64,000 bases of DNA from Bacillus sp. FJAT-49736 (GCF_018343615.1 NZ_JAGYPI010000003.1:186001-250000), one strand, 5' to 3'; positions 49,911 to 59,332 are shown, numbered from the stretch's first letter. Made by a program: numbers and translations. Notes: a model not told the origin generated them from the sequence alone.

Positions 49911-51440
49911 ATGTTTGTATCCTTAAGTATGTCATCATTTTTTATTATATATTTTAGTGTGCTAGCTATTTCTTGTTTAAGCGGATTAGTATTTCTGCTT
50001 TCTCGAGTGCCTTTAAATTTTGTTCGCATTCATATTGGAATTATTTCTTTACCTCCATTAGTTTCCTTATTTGCGCTAATTAACAATAAGTTTAATGGAG
50101 TTATTGGTCCATGGTACTTGGATTCTATATCTTGGTTAATGGCCTTTTTTGTTCTTTTTCTCGGTTTAATTATCCAACGTTTCTCTGTTCGTTATTTAAT
50201 GGGAGATCAATCTTACCGAAAATATTTTATACTTTTTACATTCACTACTGGATCTGCTTCACTTGCTTGGCTAAGTGGTGATTTACGCCTAATGACGATA
50301 TGTTGGGGACTTACTCTTATAGGATTAATTTTACTTATTAGGTTAAATCGAGGATGGAAAGTGGCTTGCCAAGCAGCTACATTATCTGTTCGATTATTTG
50401 CAATAAGTTGGGTTGCGATTGTATTAGCGATTATTTGGCTATTTTATGCAACTGGACAATGGCAGTTATCATCAGCCTTAACAAACGAAAGTTTAGCACA
50501 TCTCGAATATTGGGAAAAAATAGGAATTAATTTATTGCTCGTTTTAGGTGTGATGATTCCGGCAGCACAATGGCCATTCGGACGATGGTTATTAGAGTCA
50601 GTTGTTGCTCCGACTCCCGTTTCTGCGATAATGCACGCTGGTTTAGTAAATGCGGGTGGAATTATACTAACTCGATTTTCACCTCTTTTTCATGACAATC
50701 CAGCTCAAATAGTATTACTTTTCCTTTCAAGTATATCCGTAGTAATTGGGACTGGAATTAGTTTAGTACAGGTAGACTATAAACGGCAGTTAGTTGGATC
50801 TACTATTGCGCAGATGGGGTTTATGCTTATTCAGTGCGCATTAGGTGCTTATTCAGCAGCTATTTTCCACCTTATTTTTCATGGGCTGTTTAAAGCGACA
50901 TTGTTTTTGCAGGCGGGTTCATTAGGCACTCGTATTGAAAAGTCATCACATGTTATTAAAACGTCATCCTATTTATGGACTATGCTAGGACCTATTTTGG
51001 GTATTATTGTTGGAGTTTCTTTTTGGCTTAAGGGCATGGAAAATGGATATCAATTCATAAGTGCGCTAATCATTGGATGGACATTGTCCGTTTCTTGGAA
51101 ACAACTTGTAGCTTTTGGTGAGGGAAGTATTGGTCGAATAGCGGGATTATTATTTTTGGTGGGATTTACAATTATTTATTTCATCATTCATAACTACTTC
51201 TATCATTGGTTGCCAACTCCTACTTATCAAAGTAATCAAATTCCAATGTGGATTCTAATTATTGTAGTATGTCTCCTGTTATTTGGTAGTACAGTGATGA
51301 GGATGGGTATGCGCAAACACTCTTCTGTTTTCTTCTCTATTCTGTATCTTTGGTTTGTACGATTAGGTGAAGCAAAACCAAAAGCAGTAGAAAGTCATCC
51401 GAACTACCTTAAATTTTTATCTCACGGAGGTAATAAATGA
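49911..51440 (+). CDS. dabB: DabB, proton-channel-like subunit of inorganic carbon transporter
   Basis: A 509-residue membrane protein of the proton-conducting NuoL/MrpA family, with about 13-14 hydrophobic segments. Key marks are AAQWPFGRWLLESVVAPTPVSAIMHAGLVNAGG with the conserved His-Ala-Gly motif, and MLIQCALGAYSAAIFHLIFHGLFKATLFL. Stand-alone NuoL-like proteins overlapping a DUF2309 gene are DabB. It is thought to pass a cation gradient to DabA for energised bicarbonate/CO2 uptake. GGAGG precedes the ATG; TTG three bases earlier is possible. Its stop overlaps the dabA start. Confidence 0.92.
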   Translation: MFVSLSMSSFFIIYFSVLAISCLSGLVFLLSRVPLNFVRIHIGIISLPPLVSLFALINNKFNGVIGPWYLDSISWLMAFFVLFLGLIIQRFSVRYLMGDQSYRKYFILFTFTTGSASLAWLSGDLRLMTICWGLTLIGLILLIRLNRGWKVACQAATLSVRLFAISWVAIVLAIIWLFYATGQWQLSSALTNESLAHLEYWEKIGINLLLVLGVMIPAAQWPFGRWLLESVVAPTPVSAIMHAGLVNAGGIILTRFSPLFHDNPAQIVLLFLSSISVVIGTGISLVQVDYKRQLVGSTIAQMGFMLIQCALGAYSAAIFHLIFHGLFKATLFLQAGSLGTRIEKSSHVIKTSSYLWTMLGPILGIIVGVSFWLKGMENGYQFISALIIGWTLSVSWKQLVAFGEGSIGRIAGLLFLVGFTIIYFIIHNYFYHWLPTPTYQSNQIPMWILIIVVCLLLFGSTVMRMGMRKHSSVFFSILYLWFVRLGEAKPKAVESHPNYLKFLSHGGNK

Positions 51441-54061
51441 TGAGTGGAACATCTGTAGATGAAAATGAAATAAAAAAGAAAAATGCTTATATAGATTTTC
51501 AGGAAAGTGGGATAAATGCTTTAGTTGAATCTGCAAGCCGAGTTATTGCACCACTTTGGCCTATTTCTACTTTTGCAGCACGCAGTCCGTGGATGGGACT
51601 CGAAAAACTATCTTTTGAACAAGTTGCAGGTTGGTTAAAGAATGCACGCGGTATCGATATATTTCCAAGTGCATCTATGATCCAATCTGCAAGAAGAAAA
51701 GGGGAGATTGACGAGGCTTTTGTAGAAAAGGCACTACAGCGTTGGTTAGATGCGCAATCCTTTCATATACCACGGAAGGTTATAGAACGTTATTGTCGTG
51801 CTGCTTTAGAATTAGATGAAATACCTTCTAATTTTCTATCATCACATGAGATAAAGAAGTTGAGTAAGAATATTGAGGAATGGAATAATGAGAGCTTGGA
51901 AAAGGTTTTTGTGCAGCCCTTAAGTATGATAATAGAACCACAGGGTGGGGAGAAACTGGGGGATATTCTTGATTATCACATCATCAAATGGTGTAAGTTA
52001 TACCTGGATGAATCTCAGGCAACTTGGACTATGCCATTTCGTGAAAAGGGATTCTATCAGACGTGGAAACAGCTTATTTCATATGACCCTGCAATCAGTA
52101 AAGGTCAGCGCAAGAGTTTGAAGGAATGGCCAAAGGACGCGGGAGCGGCTTTAGAAGTAGCGCTATCGCTACTTGAAATTCCAAAATCAGACATTCAAAA
52201 TTATCTTGAAGGGCATTTGCTTTCATTACCTGGATGGGCGGGAATGATATTATGGCGTTCACAGCAATCCAGTCATGAAAAGGAACTCTTAACAGAATAT
52301 TTAGCTATTCGAATTTCAATGGAATGGGCTCTCATAAAACCATATTTACCTTTGTCTAATCAACGAATGAAAAAAAAGGTTTCCTCTGTTCACATGTTGG
52401 CATCCTGGATTCATTGGGGAAAACTTTCTATAGAAGAATGGAAAGGAATGTCTTCCGTTAATCAGGTTGAATATCTAAAATTCGCCCATCAATTTAATGA
52501 AATGACTAGCAGGAAAATATGGCTTGAAGCATGGGAACAGACCTACATGGATCAATTAAGCGAGAAGATCTTTTCTAACCGTCATCGCATGAATGTTAAA
52601 GAAGCTCCATTAGCTCAGTTAGCATTCTGTATTGATGGGCGATCAGAGCATTTTCGTCGTCACCTTGAAAAAGAAGGTCCATTGCAAACAATTGGAATTG
52701 CTGGATTCTTCGGGTTGCCAATTTCCACTAGTGAACTTGGCAGCAAACATAGCCATCCCTCGTTGCCGGTTATCCTTAAGCCAGAACATAAAATAAAAGA
52801 GATTGCAGCTGAAAAGGAACTTAAACCATACCAACAGCGTAAACTTGCGGCAAATTCGTTAAGTCATACATTTAAAAAGATGAAGCATAATTTACTTGCG
52901 AACTTAATCTTACCAGAAGTAAGCGGACCTTTGCTTAGTCTACAAATGTTAACACGCAGTTTTGTTCCTCGAACAACAGATCAGTTTATTCGTAATCTCC
53001 GTGAAAATTGGTTGCGTAAACCGGAAACAAAACTCACACTTAATCATGTTAATGAAAAAGAAGAGGGGTTGCCTGTTGGTTTTACGAATGGAGAGAAAGT
53101 TAAATATGCACGTCAAGCTCTAAAAATGATGGGATTAACAAAAAACTTCTCTCCACTAGTCGTTTTTTGTGGACATGGTAGCAGGAGCATTAATAATCCT
53201 TATGCTTCCTCGCTTGACTGTGGTGCTTGTGGCGGGGCATCAAGTGGTACTAATGCAAAGGTTTTAGCAATGTTATGCAACCTTCAGGAGGTCCGGGAAG
53301 TACTTTTTACAGAAGGAATTGAAATTCCAAAAGATACGGTTTTCGCTGCCGCTGAGCATATAACTTCTATGGATGAATTACAATGGATTTATGTTCCTGA
53401 ACTTTCAACATCTGCTCAGGTTGCATTTGATCGAATCCAAGCTATTTTGCCGAAAGTAAGCTATAATGCAAATGCGGAGCGTTTATCCCAATTACCAAAT
53501 TTTCAATCAAAACTTAAAAATCCAAAGTTTGAAGCAAAGCGATTTGCACATGATTGGAGTGAGGTACGTCCGGAATGGGGCTTAGCTCGTAATGCCGCTT
53601 TTATCATTGGACAACGTGAACTTACTTATCATTGTGATTTAGAAGGCAGGGCTTTCCTTCATAATTATGATTGGAAGCAAGATGAAAATGGTGAGATCTT
53701 AGGTAATATTATTGCTGGTGCTGGTACGGTTGCTCAATGGATTAATCTGCAATATTACGCTTCAACCGTAGCACCTCATTATTACGGTAGCGGAAATAAA
53801 ACAACTCAAACTATCACTTCAGGTCTAGGTGTAATGCAAGGGAATGCAAGTGATTTATTAGCTGGATTGCCATGGCAATCCGTCATGCAATCAGATGATG
53901 ATTATTTTCATTCTCCTCTTCGTTTATTAATTGTTATTCAAGCACCTAATGAATATGTAAAACGACTATTAGAGAATAACTCAGTCTTTAAAGAAAAAGT
54001 TCAAAATGGATGGGTTCGCCTCGCGAGTATTGATACAAAAGGTCTTTGGGAAGACTGGTAA
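51437..54061 (+). CDS. dabA: DabA, zinc beta-carbonic-anhydrase-like subunit (DUF2309/UPF0753)
   Basis: An 874-residue soluble subunit of the DAB inorganic-carbon accumulation complex, homologous to B. subtilis YbcC. The zinc-site residues of the family are all present: Cys398 and Asp400 in AFCIDGRSEHFRRHLE, His580 in FCGHGSRS and Cys595 in SLDCGACGG. PLWPISTFAARSPWMGLE near the start is the family N-terminal signature. The start codon overlaps the dabB stop (ATGA) with GGAGG six bases upstream, so the pair is translationally coupled. With DabB it should convert CO2 to bicarbonate vectorially in the cytoplasm. Confidence 0.95.
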   Translation: MMSGTSVDENEIKKKNAYIDFQESGINALVESASRVIAPLWPISTFAARSPWMGLEKLSFEQVAGWLKNARGIDIFPSASMIQSARRKGEIDEAFVEKALQRWLDAQSFHIPRKVIERYCRAALELDEIPSNFLSSHEIKKLSKNIEEWNNESLEKVFVQPLSMIIEPQGGEKLGDILDYHIIKWCKLYLDESQATWTMPFREKGFYQTWKQLISYDPAISKGQRKSLKEWPKDAGAALEVALSLLEIPKSDIQNYLEGHLLSLPGWAGMILWRSQQSSHEKELLTEYLAIRISMEWALIKPYLPLSNQRMKKKVSSVHMLASWIHWGKLSIEEWKGMSSVNQVEYLKFAHQFNEMTSRKIWLEAWEQTYMDQLSEKIFSNRHRMNVKEAPLAQLAFCIDGRSEHFRRHLEKEGPLQTIGIAGFFGLPISTSELGSKHSHPSLPVILKPEHKIKEIAAEKELKPYQQRKLAANSLSHTFKKMKHNLLANLILPEVSGPLLSLQMLTRSFVPRTTDQFIRNLRENWLRKPETKLTLNHVNEKEEGLPVGFTNGEKVKYARQALKMMGLTKNFSPLVVFCGHGSRSINNPYASSLDCGACGGASSGTNAKVLAMLCNLQEVREVLFTEGIEIPKDTVFAAAEHITSMDELQWIYVPELSTSAQVAFDRIQAILPKVSYNANAERLSQLPNFQSKLKNPKFEAKRFAHDWSEVRPEWGLARNAAFIIGQRELTYHCDLEGRAFLHNYDWKQDENGEILGNIIAGAGTVAQWINLQYYASTVAPHYYGSGNKTTQTITSGLGVMQGNASDLLAGLPWQSVMQSDDDYFHSPLRLLIVIQAPNEYVKRLLENNSVFKEKVQNGWVRLASIDTKGLWEDW

Positions 54062-54094
54062 TGGTTGTTCAATTAATACTAAATGTAATACAAA

Positions 54095-54123
54095 AACACT
54101 CTAGAACACTAGAGTGTTTTTGT
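54095..54123 (+). terminator. Terminator of dabBA
   Basis: AACACTCTAG and CTAGAGTGTT form a perfect 10-bp stem with a 4-nt loop, followed by TTTGT. Confidence 0.9.
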
Positions 54124-54148
54124 ACTATCTCGTGTCAATTATTCATTA

Positions 54149-54177
54149 TTGCACTTTTATAAAAACCATGCTAAAGT
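54149..54177 (+). promoter_or_regulatory. Sigma-A-like promoter of the yrrT-luxS-mccAB operon
   Basis: TTGCAC, a 17-bp spacer and TAAAGT fit the -35/-10 pattern with two mismatches each, 39 bp before the first start codon. Confidence 0.45.
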
Positions 54178-54215
54178 TAATCCTGAGTTAATTTATAGGA
54201 AATGAGGGAATTAAG

Positions 54216-54863
54216 ATGGGTAGGGAATTCAATGAGCTTTTTGATGAATGGTCCCATTCTTATGATCAAACTGTTACCGGACATGACCCTGAATATGAAG
54301 AAGTTTTTATAGATTATGATAAAATCCTTAAGACCGTTGCTGAAAAATCCACCGGTACCGTGCTGGAGTTTGGAGTAGGTACAGGAAATTTAACAGCTAT
54401 GTTAAATGAAAGAGGACTGAATGTTTTTGGCATCGAGCCATCAGAAGGTATGAGAACCATTGCCAAACAAAAATTGAAAAATATCACACTTTTGGATGGA
54501 GATTTTCTGGACTTTCCAAAAATAGATGCTGAGATTGATACGATTGTAAGCACCTATGCATTCCATCATTTAACAGATGCTGAAAAGGAAACGGCCATTC
54601 AAAAATATAGCGAATTATTGAAAAAAGATGGACGAATAGTTTTTGCAGATACAGTATTTTCAACAGAGGAAGCAAAACAGGAAAAAATTCGGGAATCCTT
54701 GAAAAGGAATTTTCATAGACTTGCAGAAGATTTACAGCGGGAATACTATACAACCATTCCTGTATTACAACATATATTTGAGAAATATGGTTTTGAAGTT
54801 TCTTTTATAAAATTAAATCCATTTGTTTGGTTGATGGATGCCCAGAAAAAGGGAGGAGAATGA
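54216..54863 (+). CDS. yrrT: SAM-dependent methyltransferase YrrT
   Basis: A 215-residue class I methyltransferase: motif I VLEFGVGTGNLTAML, motif II IEPSEGMR, LDGDFLDFP and the post-motif ISTYAFHHLTDAEK. Length and operon position match B. subtilis YrrT (213 aa), first gene of the methionine-to-cysteine operon. It may add to the SAH pool that the next genes recycle. GAGGG precedes the ATG. Three bases separate it from luxS. Confidence 0.88.
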   Translation: MGREFNELFDEWSHSYDQTVTGHDPEYEEVFIDYDKILKTVAEKSTGTVLEFGVGTGNLTAMLNERGLNVFGIEPSEGMRTIAKQKLKNITLLDGDFLDFPKIDAEIDTIVSTYAFHHLTDAEKETAIQKYSELLKKDGRIVFADTVFSTEEAKQEKIRESLKRNFHRLAEDLQREYYTTIPVLQHIFEKYGFEVSFIKLNPFVWLMDAQKKGGE

Positions 54864-54866
54864 ATC

Positions 54867-55337
54867 ATGACAACTCAAAAGAAAATGAATGTAGAAAGCT
54901 TTAATTTAGACCATACAAAGGTAAAAGCACCATTTGTACGCTTAGCAGGAGTGAAAGAAGGAGTAAATGGAGATGTCATTCATAAATATGATATTCGTTT
55001 CTGCCAGCCAAATAAGGAACATATGGAGATGCCGGCATTACATTCATTGGAGCATATGATGGCAGAGTTTAGCCGTAACCATACAGATAGGATTGTTGAT
55101 ATCAGCCCAATGGGATGCCAAACAGGCTTTTATTTATCATTAATTAATCATGATGATTATGAGGAAGTATTAAATATTTTGGAGAATACATTAAATGATG
55201 TTCTTTCCGCAACAGAAGTACCGGCATGCAATGAAGTGCAATGTGGATGGGCAGCCAGCCATAGCTTAGAAGGAGCACAAGGGATTGCACGTAAAATGCT
55301 ATCTAAGAGAAATGAATGGACAGAAATCTTTGCATAA
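54867..55337 (+). CDS. luxS: S-ribosylhomocysteine lyase LuxS
   Basis: A 156-residue LuxS that splits S-ribosylhomocysteine into homocysteine and the autoinducer-2 precursor. The metal site HSLEH, the catalytic Cys84 region GCQTGFY and the third ligand Cys in [10 protein letters not shown] are intact. GGGAGGAG precedes the ATG. In B. subtilis the yrrT operon has mtnN here and luxS lies elsewhere, so this operon is rearranged: the nucleosidase making the LuxS substrate is not in the window. Confidence 0.96.
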   Translation: MTTQKKMNVESFNLDHTKVKAPFVRLAGVKEGVNGDVIHKYDIRFCQPNKEHMEMPALHSLEHMMAEFSRNHTDRIVDISPMGCQTGFYLSLINHDDYEEVLNILENTLNDVLSATEVPACNEVQCGWAASHSLEGAQGIARKMLSKRNEWTEIFA

Positions 55338-55352
55338 AAAGAGGTATTAATA

Positions 55353-56270
55353 ATGAAATACGCGCGAAGAGTGCATGAATTAATAGGTAATACACCATTG
55401 GTAGAAATTACTAGTTTCCCATTACCAGAGGGTGTCCGTCTTTTTTCTAAGCTTGAATATTTTAACCCGGGTGGAAGTGTGAAGGACCGTTTAGGACAGT
55501 ATTTGCTAAAGAGAGCATTTGCCGAAGGGAAGCTAAAAAAGGGCGGAACCATTATTGAGCCAACTGCGGGAAACACTGGGATAGGTCTTGCCCTTGCAGC
55601 GATTCAATTTGAGGTTCAGGCAATTTTTGTCGTTCCGAAAAAATTCAGCCTGGAAAAGCAAACCTTAATGAAAGCTTTGGGTGCCAAAGTGGTGAATACA
55701 CCGACAGAATTAGGTATGGAAGGTGCGATTGCTAAGGCGAAGGAATTATTGGAAACAACACCAGATTCTTTTTACCCAGGCCAGTTTCAAAATTTTGCGA
55801 ATCCAGATACGTATTACGAGAGCCTTGGTCCTGAAATATATGAGGCACTCGAAGGAAGCATTGATATTTTCGTTGCTGGTGCAGGTTCGGGTGGAACCTT
55901 CATGGGCACCTCCCGTTATTTGAAGGAAAGGCTTCCGAATGTGAAGACAGTCATTGTGGAGCCTGAAGGATCTATTATAAATGGTGGGAAGTCAGGTCCT
56001 CATCGAACGGAAGGAATCGGTATGGAATTCTTGCCACCATTTATGGATCGCAACTATTTCGATGCCATTCATACAATACCGGATGATATTGCGTTCACTC
56101 GCTTGGCAGAGCTGGCTAAGCAAGAAGGTCTATTAGTAGGAAGCTCTTCCGGTGCAGCAATGGAAGCAGCCTTGCGTGAAGCAGCACAAGCACAACCAGG
56201 AACCAATATCGTAACCATTTTTCCAGATAGCAGTGAGCGGTATATTAGCAGTAAAATCTATAAAGGCTGA
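55353..56270 (+). CDS. mccA: O-acetylserine-dependent cystathionine beta-synthase (MccA)
   Basis: A 305-residue PLP enzyme of the cysteine synthase/CBS family. The PLP lysine is in PGGSVKDRLG, with TAGNTGIG and the phosphate loop GAGSGGTFMG. It combines homocysteine with O-acetylserine to give cystathionine in reverse transsulfuration. GAGG precedes the ATG, 15 bp after luxS. Its last two codons and stop (GGCTGA) lie in the left end of dispersed repeat copy H. Confidence 0.9.
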   Translation: MKYARRVHELIGNTPLVEITSFPLPEGVRLFSKLEYFNPGGSVKDRLGQYLLKRAFAEGKLKKGGTIIEPTAGNTGIGLALAAIQFEVQAIFVVPKKFSLEKQTLMKALGAKVVNTPTELGMEGAIAKAKELLETTPDSFYPGQFQNFANPDTYYESLGPEIYEALEGSIDIFVAGAGSGGTFMGTSRYLKERLPNVKTVIVEPEGSIINGGKSGPHRTEGIGMEFLPPFMDRNYFDAIHTIPDDIAFTRLAELAKQEGLLVGSSSGAAMEAALREAAQAQPGTNIVTIFPDSSERYISSKIYKG

Positions 56271-56347
56271 TTTTGTATAGATTGTTGTTTTTCGCAAATG
56301 TTATAAAAGTTTTTATTTACAAAACAGCATAGTTTAAGAAAAGAGCC
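56265..56347 (-). repeat. Dispersed intergenic repeat, copy H (short, inverted)
   Basis: On the minus strand it starts GGCTCTTTTCTTAAACTATG and ends CAATCTATACAAAATCAGCC. Only 83 bp long: the middle part is missing. It fills the gap between mccA and mccB. Confidence 0.65.
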
Positions 56348-56368
56348 TATATGAAAGTGGGAATGAAC

Positions 56369-57499
56369 ATGAGGAAAAAAACGAAATTTATTCATGGTGG
56401 AATTAGCCGTGATCCTTATACTGGAGCTGTTTCCACACCAATCTATCAAGTGAGTACTTACAAGCAAGATGGTGTAGGGAATTTTAAGTACGAATATTCC
56501 AGAACAGGAAATCCAACTCGTGAAGCGTTAGAGAAGCTTATTGCAGATATTGAAGAAGGTAGTCGTGGGTTTGCCTTCGGTTCAGGAATGGCAGCAATTA
56601 CAGCTGTTATCCAGTTGTTTTCAGCAGGCGATCATATTATTGCAACGGATGATGTATACGGCGGGACATTCCGCGTGATGACAAAAGTATTAAATCGTTT
56701 TAATCTGGAAGTTACTTTTGTCGATACAAGCAATTTGGATGCAGTGAAAGAAGCAATTAAGCCAAATACGAAAGCGATTTATGTGGAAACTCCAACAAAT
56801 CCGCTTCTAAAAATTACTGATATTAAAGCAGTAAGCGAAATTGCAAAAGAAAATAATCTAAAGCTTATTGTTGATAATACTTTTAGCACTCCGTACTGGC
56901 AAAATCCGCTTTCGCTTGGAGCAGATATCGTCCTTCACAGTGCGACGAAATACCTTGGTGGACACAGTGATGTCGTTGCAGGGCTAGTAGTAGTGAAGGA
57001 TGACAAATTAGGGGAAGATGTTCATTTTATCCAAAACTCAACAGGCGGTATATTAGGACCTCAGGATAGCTGGCTATTGATTCGCGGGATTAAAACACTT
57101 GGAATTCGCATGGAAGAGATTGAAGAAAACACGAAAAAAGTTGTTCAATTTTTGCTGGAACATAAAAATGTTCAAAAAGTATATTTTCCTGGTTTAGTGG
57201 ATCATCCTGGCCACGATATCCACACCAAACAAGCGGAAGGCTTCGGAGGTATGATTTCATTTACGGTAGATTCTGAGGCAAAAGCTTTGGATGTACTGAA
57301 AAAAGTAAATTACTTTACTTTGGCTGAAAGCCTTGGAGCAGTAGAAAGCTTGATATCTATTCCGTCTTTAATGACGCATGCATCTATTCCAAGAGAACGC
57401 CGACATGAATTAGGTATTGAAGATGGACTAATCCGTATTTCAGTTGGGATAGAGGATATAGAGGATCTTCTGGAAGATTTAGAGAACGCTCTTGCGTAA
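56369..57499 (+). CDS. mccB: Cystathionine gamma-lyase (MccB)
   Basis: A 376-residue PLP enzyme of the Cys/Met metabolism family. YEYSRTGNPTR, the PLP lysine in LHSATKYLGGHSDVV and SLGAVESLISIPSLMTHASIP are present. It splits cystathionine to cysteine, ammonia and 2-oxobutyrate, and can also release H2S from homocysteine. The ATG at 56351 opens the frame, but this third ATG, after GTGGGA, gives the MRKKTKFIHGG start that aligns with B. subtilis MccB. Last gene of the yrrT-luxS-mccA-mccB operon. Confidence 0.9.
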   Translation: MRKKTKFIHGGISRDPYTGAVSTPIYQVSTYKQDGVGNFKYEYSRTGNPTREALEKLIADIEEGSRGFAFGSGMAAITAVIQLFSAGDHIIATDDVYGGTFRVMTKVLNRFNLEVTFVDTSNLDAVKEAIKPNTKAIYVETPTNPLLKITDIKAVSEIAKENNLKLIVDNTFSTPYWQNPLSLGADIVLHSATKYLGGHSDVVAGLVVVKDDKLGEDVHFIQNSTGGILGPQDSWLLIRGIKTLGIRMEEIEENTKKVVQFLLEHKNVQKVYFPGLVDHPGHDIHTKQAEGFGGMISFTVDSEAKALDVLKKVNYFTLAESLGAVESLISIPSLMTHASIPRERRHELGIEDGLIRISVGIEDIEDLLEDLENALA

Positions 57500-57924
57500 T
57501 TTTCCAGTTGAAAAACTGTAAGAGATTTTTTGTCGAATAAATACTGGTACTTATTGAAAAAAAGCCATGTCCATAACGGACGCGGCTTTTTTTTATCTAA
57601 ATTATATATAGAAAGATGCGCTTTTGTCTTTTCAGGACAAGGAATCCGTTATTTGCAATAAATGATTATGAGTTATTCCTTTGGAGGACACTGTAGACCA
57701 TGTCTAGAAAAATGGAAATCACGACTTTTTGATAAAATAGCGAATCGAGCGTCAGGAATAAGCTCATTTAGTGACAGATAAAGGAGTGGGTCTTCACGGG
57801 CAAGCTCATAAGGGGAAATCCGTTTTTGTACCGATTATGGCCATGTAAATATTAGCGAATATTTCTCTTCCTCTGCGAATAATCATGTATTGATACATTT
57901 ATACAAGATGGGGAGGGACCTCCT
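57500..57924. other. 425-bp intergenic region after mccB
   Basis: Contains the mccB terminator and about 330 bp without a convincing gene. Short open stretches (such as 57780-57848) have no start with a good ribosome site. It must hold the promoter of the gamma-carbonic anhydrase gene; no clear box was found. Confidence 0.4.
57560..57594 (+). terminator. Terminator of the yrrT-luxS-mccAB operon
   Basis: AAAGCCATGTCC and GGACGCGGCTTT pair (one mismatch position) around ATAAC, followed by a T-tract. Confidence 0.85.
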
Positions 57925-58635
57925 ATGCAATACTATCAAGGCTACCCATATTATCCGTATCCTCCAGTCATGAGGCAGCAGCAACCTGCAGGGGATGAGG
58001 CGCTAAAATATAAACAACCAGGAATATATCCTCAAAGACAAATTCTTTCTTTTAATCCTCCGATAGAGGAGAATCCAAATGCAGAGTATCCAAAGGTTAG
58101 TGTAAATGCAGTGGTGGGACCGAATTCGTATATATTTGGTGATGTGCAAATCGAAGAAGATGTTATTGTTGGCTGGAATAACCTTATTCGTGCCGATTCT
58201 GCAGGACCATTTTTTATTGGAAAAAAGTCCAATATTCAAGATTATGTCGTTATCCATTGTCATCCGAACCAGCATGTTGATGTCAAAGGGAAAAAATATG
58301 GAGTATACATTGGAGAGGAAGTAAGTATTCTCCATCATGCCCAACCGCACGGTCCATTGTATATAGGCCGCAATACCTTCATTGGAGAGGGAGTTTCAAT
58401 ATATGGAGCCACAATAGGTAGGAACTGTGTGATTATGCATGGAGCAACGATTACTAACGATGTGAAAATATCCGACGGACGTTTTGTAGAGCCTGGTAAA
58501 GCTGTATGGAAACAGGAGCAGGCAGATGCTCTTCCGCCAGTACCAGAAAAATTTAAGGGGCTAAATCAGGAAATTGTGGATCATTATTATCGATTGGGAA
58601 AATCCTATCGGAAAAATACCCAGCTATTTATATAG
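57925..58635 (+). CDS. Gamma-type carbonic anhydrase-like protein with Tyr/Pro-rich N-terminus
   Basis: A 236-residue left-handed beta-helix protein. Residues line up with the gamma-carbonic anhydrase Cam: RADS (Arg, Asp), NIQDYVVIHCHP (Gln and first His) and ILHHAQPHGP (second and third zinc His). The hexapeptide repeats continue through YIGRNTFIGEGVSIYGATIG. Uniquely it begins MQYYQGYPYYPYPP, a Tyr/Pro-rich stretch, before KYKQPGIYPQRQ. GGGGAGGG precedes the ATG by eight bases. It likely hydrates CO2; the N-terminus, similar to that of the SDR at 25657, may attach it to a surface such as the spore coat (inference). Confidence 0.85.
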   Translation: MQYYQGYPYYPYPPVMRQQQPAGDEALKYKQPGIYPQRQILSFNPPIEENPNAEYPKVSVNAVVGPNSYIFGDVQIEEDVIVGWNNLIRADSAGPFFIGKKSNIQDYVVIHCHPNQHVDVKGKKYGVYIGEEVSILHHAQPHGPLYIGRNTFIGEGVSIYGATIGRNCVIMHGATITNDVKISDGRFVEPGKAVWKQEQADALPPVPEKFKGLNQEIVDHYYRLGKSYRKNTQLFI

Positions 58636-58789
58636 TCTCCCTGCCTAACTAATAGGCAGAATTTTTTTTGAATTAATATGAAACTAAAGTTCTAGTAGTT
58701 CCGTAAGTATTAGTAAGAAAATATAGAAAGGAGAAATTTAATAAATAGGGAGTTATTGATGATTAAGTTTTTCTGAAGGAATGATGAGA

Positions 58790-59332
58790 ATGACGATATT
58801 TGGAACACCAATTGAAACTATTTATTTAATCTTATTAATTGTATCAGGTGTCTTAACCATTCTTTACATTTTTTTTGGTGATGCCCTGCATGGTGTTGGG
58901 GAAGCAGTAAGTTATTTACATCCGACATTAGTACTATCCTTCATTACGTTTTTCTCAGCAAGTGGGTATATATTCGAGCTTGCTACTTCTATTTCAAGCG
59001 GCCTTATTATTGCAATTTCGGCCATCATTGCTCTCATCTTAGATTCACTGTTAAATATGTTTGTCCTCATTCCACTTTCCTCAGCTGAAGAGTCGCTTGC
59101 CTACACGGAAGAATCACTAAAAGGCAGAATTGGTAAGGTTATTATTTCAATCCCTGAGGATGGGTTTGGTGAAGTGGTGATTGAAAGCAACAGCGGAACC
59201 ATAGCCAAACCGGCAACAGGCGTAAACAATAATCCAATAGAGGAAGGTAAGCAGGTGCTTGTCATTGAGGTGAAAAGTGGAGTACTTTATGTAGTTTCCT
59301 ATGAAAATAATCATTTACATTATGAAGAATAA
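58790..59332 (+). CDS. yuaF: NfeD-like membrane protein YuaF
   Basis: A 180-residue protein with three membrane segments (about 8-30, 48-68 and 72-98) followed by a soluble OB-fold domain (GRIGKVIISIPEDGFGEVVIES), the layout of B. subtilis YuaF (174 aa). It works with flotillin FloT in membrane microdomains and fluidity control. AAGGA lies nine bases before this ATG; the ATG at 58781 directly abuts that site. It is 18 bp upstream of floT. Confidence 0.9.
   Translation: MTIFGTPIETIYLILLIVSGVLTILYIFFGDALHGVGEAVSYLHPTLVLSFITFFSASGYIFELATSISSGLIIAISAIIALILDSLLNMFVLIPLSSAEESLAYTEESLKGRIGKVIISIPEDGFGEVVIESNSGTIAKPATGVNNNPIEEGKQVLVIEVKSGVLYVVSYENNHLHYEE

Noticed and set aside
57700-57850. Possible remnant gene before the gamma-carbonic anhydrase (frame reading GVGLHGQAHKGKSVFV)
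   Set aside because: No start with a ribosome site and no recognisable protein family; too short to support a pseudogene call.
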